Source: a virus. From it: 35,327 nucleotides of DNA. The translations under genes and the position numbers were made by a program. The stretch covers positions 1-35,327 of the IMG/VR virus record IMGVR_UViG_3300021424_002643, one strand, 5' to 3'. Shown here one piece after another: positions 13,441 to 21,581 of the stretch. The notes under the pieces are model-generated. The model saw nothing but the letters and a program-made list of their open reading frames with translations. It had not been told where the DNA came from and searched no databases. Position 1 is the first letter of the stretch, and each line of letters starts with the position of its first letter.

Positions 13441-13771
13441 GATAATTGTCCTCTACGGAATCTGGTGTGGAAACTTCTACTACTGTGCCTTGTTCTAGGC
13501 AAATTAATTGATGTGGCATACAAGGTGGATTGTGCCAAGTATCGCCCACATTCAATTCTTGTTCAATCTGTGCAGCAGTATTTGTATCAATATATTTTAC
13601 AATGAATTTTCCAGATTGTATGTACCAAGTTTCTTCTTTTTCTCTATGGAAGTGCATACTAAATCTGGCACCGATATTGAAGTGCATCATCTTACCACAG
13701 TATCTATCGTTGGTGGCCCAGATTTCTTCAAACCCCCAACCTTTTTCAACTCTTCCTGATAATCTTGTCAT
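13403..13771 (-). CDS. Stand-alone cupin, sugar-phosphate isomerase type
   Basis: This 122-residue single-cupin protein contains KGWGFEEIWATNDRYCGKMM (10-29), MHFHREKEETWYIQSGKF (39-56) with the metal-binding His40, His42 and Glu, and GDTWHNPPCMPHQLICLEQG as cupin motif 2. The pattern is that of mannose-6-phosphate isomerase-like cupins found in sugar-nucleotide clusters. It lies between the heptose kinase (ATGA overlap) and the adenylyltransferase. It might supply an isomerisation step of heptose or another hexose phosphate; the substrate cannot be read. The gene at 33710-34489 fuses the same two kinds of domain. Confidence 0.75.
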   Translation of the reverse strand: MTRLSGRVEKGWGFEEIWATNDRYCGKMMHFNIGARFSMHFHREKEETWYIQSGKFIVKYIDTNTAAQIEQELNVGDTWHNPPCMPHQLICLEQGTVVEVSTPDSVEDNYRVQPGDSQKSNS

Positions 13772-14541
13772 GCTTGCTCAATCTCCGCTAAGGTGGGACT
13801 GTATACTCCGATGTGCTGAACAGTGACACTGGCTGCACGAGCTGCAAATTTGATTGCCACGGCGATGTCATTTGATAAAACGTAGTTGTATGCGAGAGCA
13901 GACAAAAATGTATCGCCTGCCCCGCATACATCAAACGCCTCTACTTGTGGAGTAGAAAACCGATGTTCTTTATACTTTACGCCATCTCTACCAAGGGTAA
14001 CAATAAGATCGGCAGGATATGTTCGAGCCGCTTCATATTCCACTTGATTAATTTTAACGAAACAACCTTGGAAGCGGGCCAGGTCGCTTTTCTTCGTATC
14101 AACAAATATTGGACCCAAATAACGCCGGCGAAGCTCTTCGACGGTTTCATACTCTACTGATCCTTTGTTATAATCACTTACTATAATACAATTATACTGG
14201 TCTAAGTTGTTGTAGTCAATTTTTACGGCACGACTAGGTGAATCTTGATCTATTCTAACTAGATGTTGCTTGGTCCTTGAATCAATTACTCGAGTCTTTA
14301 TACATGTTTTTATGCCGTGTACAAAAGTTACTTCGCATCCTAGTCGTTGTAAATTCTCTTTTACATTAGCGGCCATGCCAGGTCTAATTTCTGTATGTGT
14401 GTAGTTGACTACCGGCACAGGAGCCTCAGGACTAATTCTTGTAACTGTACCATATTGATATTGATCAATACCGTTGTCACCTACAAGTAATATTCGTACC
14501 TTAGAAGTATTGGCAGTTTGATCTTGGAAAATAACACTCAT
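13768..14541 (-). CDS. Heptose-7-phosphate kinase (HldE N-domain/HldA-like)
   Basis: This 257-residue PfkB-family kinase should phosphorylate D-glycero-beta-D-manno-heptose 7-phosphate at C1. The signature RISPEAPVPV (35-44) and EIRPGMAANVKENLQRLG (51-68) are characteristic of HldE N-domains. IVSDYNKGSV, FVDTKK, KINQVEYE and VCGAGDTFLSALA (catalytic Asp at 210) complete the ribokinase fold. It is shorter than the usual 310-330 residues, missing part of the lid. It begins 41 bp inside the end of the GT9-like gene and is coupled to the cupin by ATGA. GmhA and GmhB, needed for earlier and intermediate steps, are not in the window and could come from the host. Confidence 0.85.
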   Translation of the reverse strand: MSVIFQDQTANTSKVRILLVGDNGIDQYQYGTVTRISPEAPVPVVNYTHTEIRPGMAANVKENLQRLGCEVTFVHGIKTCIKTRVIDSRTKQHLVRIDQDSPSRAVKIDYNNLDQYNCIIVSDYNKGSVEYETVEELRRRYLGPIFVDTKKSDLARFQGCFVKINQVEYEAARTYPADLIVTLGRDGVKYKEHRFSTPQVEAFDVCGAGDTFLSALAYNYVLSNDIAVAIKFAARAASVTVQHIGVYSPTLAEIEQA

Positions 14542-15250
14542 TGTTTGCTAGTGGTTTAATCTTAATTGTTTCTAATACCGAGCTTTTGCCTAGACCCATT
14601 GCTAAACTGTATGCAGCACTCTGGTTGCCCATGAACAAATCTGCACCAGCGATCACATCCGCCAGCTCTTTGAAATCTTGAACACAGTAATATTGTACAC
14701 GAAAGCCAGTGCTTTTTTCAAAATCTTCATGCTCGTCTTGAGTGCCAACAAACACACCTGTCTGAGATATGTTTGCTTGCTCTAGCAGGCCTTGCCAGGT
14801 ACCTGTACCTTCAGGACATCTGTATCTAAATGTTCTGTTTATGACCACAGGTGCGACTTGCTTTGCATCAGCCTCTAGCCATGTTTCATTATACACTTCT
14901 GGTTCAAATGGTAGGTTAAATGTACGATGATACGCTTCAACATAGTTACCTTCAAAACCTCTAAATAATACGCCACGAAATCGATCTAGATCAACATCGT
15001 GGTCGCCTAACCAAACTGTCACTTGGTCAATATAGCTCTGCCTGGACAGCAAAGGTCGTAACAAATCAAAATCAGCAATCTTGAATCTGCCCTGATGTGC
15101 GGAATCTACTTCGTTGGGTTTATATCCGTATCGTGCTACACACTTTTCAATGTTTTCAAGATGAATAGCAAATGTGCCACCACCCATTTTTTTAACTACA
15201 GATAGACTGTAAATTAAATCGCCAAATGTTCCTGAGTGTCTATATATCAT
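14501..15250 (-). CDS. GT9-like glycosyltransferase
   Basis: This 249-residue protein starts MIYRHSGTFGDLIYSLSVVK, the GDLI(Y/F)S-type N-terminal motif of GT9/ADP-heptose:LPS heptosyltransferase-like proteins. It ends with AGADLFMGNQSAAYSLAMGL, the GT9 nucleotide-sugar-binding region (x-G-N-x-S-x-x-x-x-x-A-x-x-L-G). The central region is divergent. ATG 15250 overlaps the stop of the other GT9 gene by ATGA, so the two are translated as a pair. It probably transfers a heptose (or related sugar) made by the linked Hld enzymes, perhaps to the lipopolysaccharide core. The acceptor is unknown. Confidence 0.7.
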   Translation of the reverse strand: MIYRHSGTFGDLIYSLSVVKKMGGGTFAIHLENIEKCVARYGYKPNEVDSAHQGRFKIADFDLLRPLLSRQSYIDQVTVWLGDHDVDLDRFRGVLFRGFEGNYVEAYHRTFNLPFEPEVYNETWLEADAKQVAPVVINRTFRYRCPEGTGTWQGLLEQANISQTGVFVGTQDEHEDFEKSTGFRVQYYCVQDFKELADVIAGADLFMGNQSAAYSLAMGLGKSSVLETIKIKPLANNECYFPRSNCQYF

Positions 15251-16134
15251 AGTATTTCTGAAATATTGTTTGCGATACGTTCGGCATCAAAACTGTCTTT
15301 GCAACGATAATCACCGTGTTTGCAAATTACTTGCCTTACTGGTCGAGCCTGATGGTCATTACATCCCACACAATCAACTGCACTCATAATTGCGGTTGTG
15401 TTATGTCCAAACATTTCTCTTCTATACGGCAGTATTCTTTCTGGCAGCAGGTGTGTCTGTAGTGCAATTATATGCGTCTTGCTGGCACCTGCTACATGAA
15501 ATGGCCCGCTGTCTATGCCAACAAAACATCTAGCTCGATCCATCACGAGTTTTTGTTGTTGTATGTTCAATTGTTCTCTTGCATCCACAAACAATGGATG
15601 ATCAACATACCCATCACTTGCGCTGCCAACACAAACTATTTTGAAATCCGTACGTTCAGTAAACAGGTGTTCAAAAACAGCAAACCAAGTTTCCCAAGCC
15701 ATGTTTTTTAATGGCCAATGCCATTGTCGAATATGCACCACAATGAAACTGTCAAGCTCATTGTCCTGGCAAAATAAGCTTACCGCATCTTTATCAAACT
15801 CATTAGCAAACAGTTCTACCGATTTGTTATCCACATCTGATGTGCCAAAAGCGCGATAGAAATAACTGTCCACATAATGATTAAGAGGACTATGTTCGTA
15901 GGCATCATCCAGGTTAATATATAAATCATAATTTTTAGCCTCGGGCATAGCGTCAGTATGATATATCGCCCTGACGTGTGGATTGTTGGCATAAACATTG
16001 GGAAATTCTGTCGCTACATCAATGTAGCAGTTGTACTTGTTTTTTAATTCTCTCACAACACCGGTGCTCATAATCACATCACCGAGTGCTGCTCTGCGTC
16101 TAACTAATATTTGTACAGGTCGTTCTATTTTCAT
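15247..16134 (-). CDS. ADP-heptose:LPS heptosyltransferase-like (GT9)
   Basis: This 295-residue protein has the GT9 N-terminus VRRRAALGDVIMSTGVVREL (11-30), a central VVHIRQWHWPLKNMAWETWF, and the C-domain donor site RARCFVGIDSGPFHVAGASK (S/D-G-P-x-H-x-A). The C-terminus has cysteines (CVGCNDHQARP, CKHGDYRCKD) as in WaaF/WaaC-like proteins. It would transfer heptose from ADP-heptose at the cytoplasmic face. It overlaps the upstream glycosyltransferase-like gene by 35 bp and is coupled to a second GT9-like gene. With the kinase, nucleotidyltransferase and epimerase downstream it forms an apparent make-and-transfer heptose module. Confidence 0.85.
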   Translation of the reverse strand: MKIERPVQILVRRRAALGDVIMSTGVVRELKNKYNCYIDVATEFPNVYANNPHVRAIYHTDAMPEAKNYDLYINLDDAYEHSPLNHYVDSYFYRAFGTSDVDNKSVELFANEFDKDAVSLFCQDNELDSFIVVHIRQWHWPLKNMAWETWFAVFEHLFTERTDFKIVCVGSASDGYVDHPLFVDAREQLNIQQQKLVMDRARCFVGIDSGPFHVAGASKTHIIALQTHLLPERILPYRREMFGHNTTAIMSAVDCVGCNDHQARPVRQVICKHGDYRCKDSFDAERIANNISEIL

Positions 16135-17170
16135 TTAAAAAGTCTCGAATGTATTCAGTAAATTGCAAATCTGGTCTTTGTTGTTGTAATAACTGTTTAT
16201 TGTGTTTTATAGACGGAACACTTTTTTCGTATGCTAGTTTAATTGTTTTTGCGGACTGCGTCAAGAATTCAAGCAAACTACGTCTAGCACACACAAGTCT
16301 TGACCCTGGTTCTTCAATCTTGTCATAGCTGGTGTCAATAATGTCGTCAAAGGTGCTGTACCCTTGCGATCTTAAATATGCCAAACTGTTATGATATCCA
16401 ATGTAAAAAAACAGTTGTTGATAATTGATGGCATTAAAAATTTTTTCACTGAAGAATATTCCATTATCAAAAAAAGTATCTGTAACAATTCCCAAACAAC
16501 TATCAAGATAAAAATTTACGTTGGTCTGTGTAAACTCCACTGTGTTGTCTATAGCTGGTAGAGGAATTTGATTGGCAACGGAATGACATTCTTGATCTAT
16601 ATGAGCTGCCCAAATTGATTCAATGCGATGTTGAATCCAGAGTCCAGGTATGTCCGAGTGTACACATTTGTAATTTACTAAATTATTTGATAGTAAATTA
16701 TTGTGTATTAACCCAGCAAGAACGTATCTTCGAGTGTACCAATCTTTGCTGCTAGCCCAATAAAATTTGTACGGTCTTGCTCGATAGCAATCGTTGTCCC
16801 ATACCCTTTGTTGATTTTCTTTTCGTTGATACCAATGCTGATTGCTTACTAAGTCAAATAACCCAATTGATTTATAACCAAATTTTGTGTTGGGTTTTTG
16901 ATAGTCTGCATCTTGTGTAAGTTTCCCTGTAAAAACAATTACTGGATTATCAATCGATCGACAATATTCATCTAGCGGCAGTATCCAAAAATCTCTTTCC
17001 TGTATGCATTGAAATGCTCCCAACAGTATTATTAACGTATTTTTGTCTTTGACTGCAATTTGTTTAACACAATCAACTATTGTTTCTAAATGTGAAGGAA
17101 ACAAATTACAAACTACGTAATTGTCTAAGGGTATGTCTAGATGGATATCGTATTCGCCAGTATCATACAT
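16100..17170 (-). CDS. Putative glycosyltransferase
   Basis: This 356-residue protein has its most telling region near residues 230-300: GIVTDTFFDNGIFFSEKIFN, AINYQQLFFYIGYHNSLAYL, then GYSTFDDIIDTSYDKI. The order E-K-x-x-x-A-I, a hydrophobic 'P/Q-F-F-x-x-x' strand, L-x-x-L-x-x-x-G-(Y/F)-x-T-F and D-x-S/T-Y-D is seen in viral and GT10-like glycosyltransferases, where it forms the donor-binding C-domain. The N-terminal half has no recognised motif. It is in an operon of sugar genes, overlapping the next upstream gene by 8 bp. Donor and acceptor cannot be inferred. Confidence 0.5.
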   Translation of the reverse strand: MYDTGEYDIHLDIPLDNYVVCNLFPSHLETIVDCVKQIAVKDKNTLIILLGAFQCIQERDFWILPLDEYCRSIDNPVIVFTGKLTQDADYQKPNTKFGYKSIGLFDLVSNQHWYQRKENQQRVWDNDCYRARPYKFYWASSKDWYTRRYVLAGLIHNNLLSNNLVNYKCVHSDIPGLWIQHRIESIWAAHIDQECHSVANQIPLPAIDNTVEFTQTNVNFYLDSCLGIVTDTFFDNGIFFSEKIFNAINYQQLFFYIGYHNSLAYLRSQGYSTFDDIIDTSYDKIEEPGSRLVCARRSLLEFLTQSAKTIKLAYEKSVPSIKHNKQLLQQQRPDLQFTEYIRDFLNENRTTCTNIS

Positions 17171-17516
17171 TTGTTTTTACTTCTCTTACTGGGTCATTTA
17201 ATTTTTCTGCCACTGTATTTTTTAATTGTACTCGAAAGTTATTGTAATCTCTAATTTCCAAAGCACGACGTCCAACTTCGGTTAAATCTGTACCATCAAT
17301 TCGACATTTTTTGAAATCATCTTCTAGGCTCCAAATTTTATCATGTAAAATTTTAAATGCCTGTAGTTCATGCCAAATCAAGGATTTATCTATTCCCAAC
17401 ATTTGTTGTTCATAAAAGTCCAATTCAGCCTGATTGGCTCCACCAGTGCGACTGTGTTTGACTTGTGCAATAGTGTATCTATCAACCAATTCCATTACAG
17501 GAAACTTAAACTCCAA
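17163..17516 (-). CDS. Small sugar-cluster protein with ELVDRYTI motif
   Basis: This protein of about 117 residues contains FPVMELVDRYTIAQVKHSR and, near the end, GRRALEIRDYNNFRVQLKN, so it is an all-helical charged protein. Small proteins with E-L-(V/I)-D-R-x-T-I-x-x-x-K accompany lipopolysaccharide genes in many bacteria, as domains of unknown function; I will not assign a DUF number firmly. The start is uncertain. TTG 17516 has GGAGG at 6-bp spacing, TTG 17522 directly abuts it, and ATG 17495 would remove the conserved N-terminus. It overlaps the methyltransferase stop and the next glycosyltransferase-like start. Confidence 0.6.
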   Translation of the reverse strand: MEFKFPVMELVDRYTIAQVKHSRTGGANQAELDFYEQQMLGIDKSLIWHELQAFKILHDKIWSLEDDFKKCRIDGTDLTEVGRRALEIRDYNNFRVQLKNTVAEKLNDPVREVKTNV

Positions 17517-18717
17517 CTTCAACCTCCGGAAAATATCGCATGAAACGATCGTTGCTGTTAGTCCTGTGTTTTAATATTCGACCTTTGATTTCTTTAAAAA
17601 AGTTCCAGGCCAACGGAACAAATAAAATTTTATCATCGTCTTTGTAGAGAGACAAATGACCAATAGACACCACAGGAATATCTTGCCCTGGACTGTATGT
17701 GTCTTGCTTGGTTGGATTGTCATCGATGATGTAATCTAGACGTACATCAGCAAAATTAAGCAAGGTCATTCCTTTGGCTGCGGCGCCATATCCCACAATG
17801 TGATATCCTTGTTCTCTAAACAAATTGATTCTTGAACTAAATTCACTAGAAATTTTTCTCGCTCGAGCAGCCCATGCACGATATGTGTCATTGTTTAACA
17901 AGTCTGCTTCCATGTTAATTAAATTAGCTACATGTTCTCTGCGAACACGGTTAGGTGTAAGTACAAACACATAACTGGTTCCATGAATAGGCGTTTTAAC
18001 CACATCTATCAATTCCCAACCAGCTCGTCGACACAATTGATTCATTGAATTAATGTTGTAAAAATTCACATGTTCGTGATAGATAGTGTCAAATTCACCG
18101 TTTCTCACCATGTTGGCCTGACTAGTTTGAACAAAAAACATCCCATTGGGTTTCATTAACGGTTGCAATAATTTAAGATAGGCAAGTGGATCTGGGTTGT
18201 GTGCAAAACTATTTTGCGCCACTACTATATCAAATTGCCTGTCATCCAGATTCCTTATAGATTGTTCATCCCAAAATCCACATACTACCCGATGACCTTT
18301 TGCTGTGCTGGTTGCGTGAATATTTTTTGCTGGGTCTACTCCATAAGTGCGAAATCCCAACTTTTCAAAATAATCTAACTGACTGCCATCATTGCAGCCA
18401 ATATCCAACACACTACCAAATTGTATATCACTGTATTCTCTTACCCATTTGGCGAACCACCACATGTAATCTAAATAAGTCTGACTGGTTCCACTTACAT
18501 ATGCATAGTCTTGATAGATTACTGCTGGATCAACCACATGAGTTAATTGCAAATGAAAACAGTCAACACATTGATTTACTGCCAATGGATACCGTTGATT
18601 TTTACCAGGTTCATGTAAAAAATTGTTTGCTAGAGGTTGATGGCCTAAATTAATAGCAGGTAATAAGTTGTTTCCACCGCAGGCCAAACATGCTTTTAAT
18701 TCTGTACAATTTTCCAT
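17506..18717 (-). CDS. Sugar C-methyltransferase (NovU/TylCIII type)
   Basis: This 403-residue protein has the three-part layout of NDP-hexose C-methyltransferases. The N-terminal zinc site is C10, C13, C50 and C53 (CLACGG ... CVDC). A class I SAM domain follows with VLDIGCNDGSQL at 103-114 and the IYHEHVNFY segment that carries the catalytic Tyr/His/Glu. The C-terminal domain has GYGAAAKGMTLLN. Such enzymes methylate C3 of 4-keto-6-deoxy sugars, making branched sugars. ATG 18717 begins one base after the upstream stop; an earlier frame start at 18750 would overlap it. Linked RmlB-like dehydratases could supply a 4-keto-6-deoxy substrate. Confidence 0.85.
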   Translation of the reverse strand: MENCTELKACLACGGNNLLPAINLGHQPLANNFLHEPGKNQRYPLAVNQCVDCFHLQLTHVVDPAVIYQDYAYVSGTSQTYLDYMWWFAKWVREYSDIQFGSVLDIGCNDGSQLDYFEKLGFRTYGVDPAKNIHATSTAKGHRVVCGFWDEQSIRNLDDRQFDIVVAQNSFAHNPDPLAYLKLLQPLMKPNGMFFVQTSQANMVRNGEFDTIYHEHVNFYNINSMNQLCRRAGWELIDVVKTPIHGTSYVFVLTPNRVRREHVANLINMEADLLNNDTYRAWAARARKISSEFSSRINLFREQGYHIVGYGAAAKGMTLLNFADVRLDYIIDDNPTKQDTYSPGQDIPVVSIGHLSLYKDDDKILFVPLAWNFFKEIKGRILKHRTNSNDRFMRYFPEVEVGV

Positions 18718-18718
18718 G

Positions 18719-19429
18719 TTAATTTTTAATAGGTACTCCGTTTGGTGCAATAAATCCTTCGACTCCTAGCACTGGTAATTCTTGTACAAGTTCTTGTGGA
18801 AGAAATTTATACAGCACATGCTCAATATCTGCGTAACCACCTTGACTGACTCGCTGACCTATATAAGCCAAACTGTCATTGTACACTTGAATCACTCGTT
18901 CAGTTTGTTCAACTGGCCACGACCAAAGTCTGGCCATGTATTGTAATTCAATGCCGGTTACATCAAACGGGAATTGACTTCGATGTTTGGACCCAATAAC
19001 AATTTTATCGGCGAATTGTTCATAAACATCTAAATTAAATTCGTCATTCAAGATGTAACGGCCTGACATTTTGTGGATTCGATCGTAACCTACGAAATCA
19101 CCGTCTTTGCTACACATAGCAAGTGTACGGCCAAAGCACATGATTTCTGTAGAATTCTTAACCACATCCCAATTGTCGCTTTGGTAAATTGCTTGTACGT
19201 CTGCGTCTTGACTGAAATCCAACAAAAGATCTGAATTGACTTCTAAAGTTTCGCTTTGTCCCGGCGTAAGTGCTGTACCGGCACACTCCATGACTACTAT
19301 TTTGGCACCAGGAACACGCATGCGAATACTTTGTAAAGTGATTACAGTTTGAGTCAGTCGCTCTACAGCATTATAAATGCCAAACTTGCTATTAATGGCC
19401 GATGTTACTACAAATAAATGTCTAATCAT
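18719..19429 (-). CDS. Putative glycosyltransferase or hypothetical protein, 236 aa
   Basis: The product begins MIRHLFVVTSAINSKFGIYN with a Rossmann-like strand. It contains RVPGAKIVVMECAG and DRIHKMSGRYILNDEFNLDV, a K-x-S-G-R-Y-x-L segment reminiscent of glycosyltransferase-like proteins in giant-virus and phage sugar clusters. No DxD motif is clear. ATG 19429 overlaps the RmlB-like stop by ATGA, placing it second in the operon after that dehydratase. I favour a nucleotide-sugar transferase, but the family is not recognised with confidence. Confidence 0.5.
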   Translation of the reverse strand: MIRHLFVVTSAINSKFGIYNAVERLTQTVITLQSIRMRVPGAKIVVMECAGTALTPGQSETLEVNSDLLLDFSQDADVQAIYQSDNWDVVKNSTEIMCFGRTLAMCSKDGDFVGYDRIHKMSGRYILNDEFNLDVYEQFADKIVIGSKHRSQFPFDVTGIELQYMARLWSWPVEQTERVIQVYNDSLAYIGQRVSQGGYADIEHVLYKFLPQELVQELPVLGVEGFIAPNGVPIKN

Positions 19430-20460
19430 TTACGTAACCATCTTTCATTGGCCAATGTCCAATCTACAACTTTTTTAATACGTTCGCTTAATTTGATTTT
19501 TGGTTCCCAACCTAGTGACTTTAGTAAGCCGCCATCTAATGCATAACGCATGTCATGTCCAGGTCGACTGGTATGGAAGTCGGTCATTTCGTATTTCAGT
19601 TCTTTACCTACTGCAACAGCGATCATTTGTGCTAGGGTAAGGTTATCAATTTCTTCAGTACCAACGAGATTAAACTTGGGGCAGTGTGCATGGCCGTAGT
19701 CCCCTGTATGAACATAATCCTTGAGTGAGAGTATGAACATAAGACCCTCAGCAACATCTTGGGCATGTATGTACATTCGACTACCTGCTGTTGTTCTTGT
19801 TGGATCAGCATGAATGATGACTGTCTCCCCATCTCTCACCTTTTGAATAGTTGCTGGAATAAATTTTTCTGGATGCTGTCGTTCGCCAAACACATTCATG
19901 GTGTGTGTAACAACGATAGGCAACTTGTAGGTGTTTTCGTAGGCAACACAAAACTCCTCCGCAGCCGCCTTACTCGCGGAGTAGGGATTTGTGCTGTTGT
20001 AACGATCATATTCCTTATAGGCGACACCAGGTGGCGCAATCCCAAATATCTCGTCGGTGGAAAAATAAACAAATCGTTCCAGATTTGGTAAGTTCTTCCT
20101 TGCATAATCTAACATGTTAACTGTGCCGACTACATTGTCTTGCACAAACTCCATTGGATAGGCAATACTACGATCCACATGACTGCCTGCTGCAAGATGT
20201 AAAACAATATCAATTGGTCCAATATCCTGAACTATTTGACTATTGATTTCGGCTTTAAGATCATGGAATACGATACGCAGTCTCTGACTTACTTTTTTTG
20301 GGTCATGATTCTGTAGCACATCATGAAGTCTATTTAGATTACCAGAAATATCTAATCTGTCTAGACAAACAACTTTCCAATTTGTGATTTGTAAAATTAA
20401 ATCAATTACATGGTGTGCAATGAATCCAGCACCGCCGGTGATCAATACTGTTTTTGACAT
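19426..20460 (-). CDS. NDP-hexose 4,6-dehydratase, RmlB-like
   Basis: This 344-residue extended SDR has the NAD motif TGGAGFIAHHVIDLI (third Gly replaced by Ala). AAGSHVDRSI, the STDEIFG triad segment (Asp-Glu pair for C4-C6 dehydration) and NPYSASKAAAEEFC (catalytic Tyr and Lys) are all present. TMNVFGERQHPEKFIP, SRMYIHAQDVAEG and SLGWEPKIKLSERIKKVV follow. This is the dTDP-, GDP- or CDP-glucose 4,6-dehydratase group, giving a 4-keto-6-deoxy sugar; the nucleotide cannot be chosen from motifs. ATG 20460 has GAGGA close upstream. A second, different dehydratase lies at 30208-31149. Confidence 0.85.
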   Translation of the reverse strand: MSKTVLITGGAGFIAHHVIDLILQITNWKVVCLDRLDISGNLNRLHDVLQNHDPKKVSQRLRIVFHDLKAEINSQIVQDIGPIDIVLHLAAGSHVDRSIAYPMEFVQDNVVGTVNMLDYARKNLPNLERFVYFSTDEIFGIAPPGVAYKEYDRYNSTNPYSASKAAAEEFCVAYENTYKLPIVVTHTMNVFGERQHPEKFIPATIQKVRDGETVIIHADPTRTTAGSRMYIHAQDVAEGLMFILSLKDYVHTGDYGHAHCPKFNLVGTEEIDNLTLAQMIAVAVGKELKYEMTDFHTSRPGHDMRYALDGGLLKSLGWEPKIKLSERIKKVVDWTLANERWLRK

Positions 20461-20487
20461 GAATCCTCATTTTTTATTGAATATAAA

Positions 20488-20497
20488 CTATTTATTC
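20488..20497 (-). promoter_or_regulatory. Late-type motif GAATAAATAG upstream of the RmlB-like gene
   Basis: On the minus strand AATAAATA, as at 1131-1140 and 33467-33476, lies 27 bp before ATG 20460 and includes the stop codon of the 49-aa gene. It could add late transcription to the sugar operon; a single motif in AT-rich DNA is weak evidence. Confidence 0.3.
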
Positions 20498-20641
20498 GCC
20501 TGATTTTGGGGCGATAAATTGCTTGATATGACTCATTGCTTTACGAGCAGTATCAAAAACATATTCTCTAGTTTCATCTTCAAGATTAACAGTTACAATA
20601 AAACCATTTGCTACTTTACGAATTTCAATTGATTCAAACAT
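20492..20641 (-). CDS. 49-residue leading ORF of the sugar operon
   Basis: ATG 20641 to TAA 20492 encodes MFESIEIRKVANGFIVTVNL followed by EDETREYVFDTARKAMSHIK and QFIAPKSGE. The pattern is a small two-strand-plus-helix fold. GGAG lies about 7 bp before ATG and a textbook sigma70 promoter stands upstream, so expression is well supported. It is the first gene of the minus-arm transcript leading into the RmlB-like and heptose genes. Similar short E-x-R-x-V-x-N-G-F/Y proteins are frequent unknowns in T4-like phages. The function is unknown. Confidence 0.75.
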   Translation of the reverse strand: MFESIEIRKVANGFIVTVNLEDETREYVFDTARKAMSHIKQFIAPKSGE

Positions 20642-20667
20642 AAACACTCCAGAGTGGTTGAAATATT

Positions 20668-20696
20668 ATTATATCACAGTTTTTTTGTAAAGTCAA
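20668..20696 (-). promoter_or_regulatory. Sigma70 promoter leading the minus sugar operon
   Basis: On the minus strand TTGACT (20696-20691), 17-bp spacer, TATAAT (20673-20668). It starts right after the radical SAM gene stop and serves the 49-aa gene and probably the genes down to hldD. Confidence 0.85.
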
Positions 20697-20698
20697 AC

Positions 20699-21580
20699 TT
20701 ATGCAGCTTCTAAAATATATCTTTTGTCTGGGATGGCATCAACACAACTTTTGCATAAAGTTTCATTGGTGTAGTAATGAAGTTTGTTTAACTCTAAAAG
20801 TTTTTGCATTGCTGTACCGTTTAATATTTCATCATAGGATTCTGTTAGTAAATTGCCCATAACATGTTTTTTATCATAATCCATACAACATAATAAAACT
20901 TCACCGTTTGGTAATAATACACCTTGATTATACAAAGTGGTTTTACTACAAACTACCGGTCCGGCATGATGTGGAGTTATTTTAATGACTTGTCCTTTGA
21001 TTTGTTCTTTATTTAATAAACCAGCACGATCATGTGCGGCGATATCCCATCTATGACTAGGTACGGCGCCTGGTAAGTGTCTAATAGTAGGGTGTATACC
21101 ATCGTCACTCATTGTCATTGCTTCGTAGTGAACACCAGCTGCTTGAAGAATTGTACGCATACCTATGTAAGCGTATTCCCATTCCTCACTGTGTTTCCAT
21201 CCTTTCATATTTCCTGCCGCGTCAGGAAAGTGTATTTTAAAAATATCAAACTTATCTGCATATTTTAAAATTATTTCACCTACCCTATGAACTGTGTCAT
21301 TGTCCCAATTATACAACGTACTAAAAACTGCTACTCTATGTCCTTTATCTAATACATATTCTAACATATCTGTACAACTTGGATTAATCCAAGGTTCAGC
21401 TTGCCCACTAAAATCTATTCTTACATAGTCAGGAACTTTGTCTATCATGATTTTAAAATCATTAAGACTCATGTATTTTACATCATCGCCATAGGCATCA
21501 CGCAAATTATCTTGCGGGCAATATGTACACATTAAAGGGCAACCTATCATGGTTGTAATTTCAAGTTGATAAAAATTCAT
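20699..21580 (-). CDS. Radical SAM/SPASM enzyme
   Basis: This 293-residue protein has the radical SAM cluster motif C14-x3-C18-x2-C21 (GCPLMCTYCPQ), an SAM-binding GxE-like DFSGQAEPWINP, and a C-terminal cysteine region. That region (VVCSKTTLYNQGVLLPNGEV, LLCCMDYDKKHVMGNL, ETLCKSCVD) is of the SPASM/Twitch type holding an auxiliary Fe-S cluster. Such proteins near glycosyltransferases can epimerise, dehydrate or deoxygenate sugars, or modify peptides. It starts one base after the GT17 stop and shares that transcript. The substrate is unknown; a sugar or a glycan-carrying peptide is the best guess from neighbours. Confidence 0.85.
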   Translation of the reverse strand: MNFYQLEITTMIGCPLMCTYCPQDNLRDAYGDDVKYMSLNDFKIMIDKVPDYVRIDFSGQAEPWINPSCTDMLEYVLDKGHRVAVFSTLYNWDNDTVHRVGEIILKYADKFDIFKIHFPDAAGNMKGWKHSEEWEYAYIGMRTILQAAGVHYEAMTMSDDGIHPTIRHLPGAVPSHRWDIAAHDRAGLLNKEQIKGQVIKITPHHAGPVVCSKTTLYNQGVLLPNGEVLLCCMDYDKKHVMGNLLTESYDEILNGTAMQKLLELNKLHYYTNETLCKSCVDAIPDKRYILEAA

Positions 21581-21581
21581 A

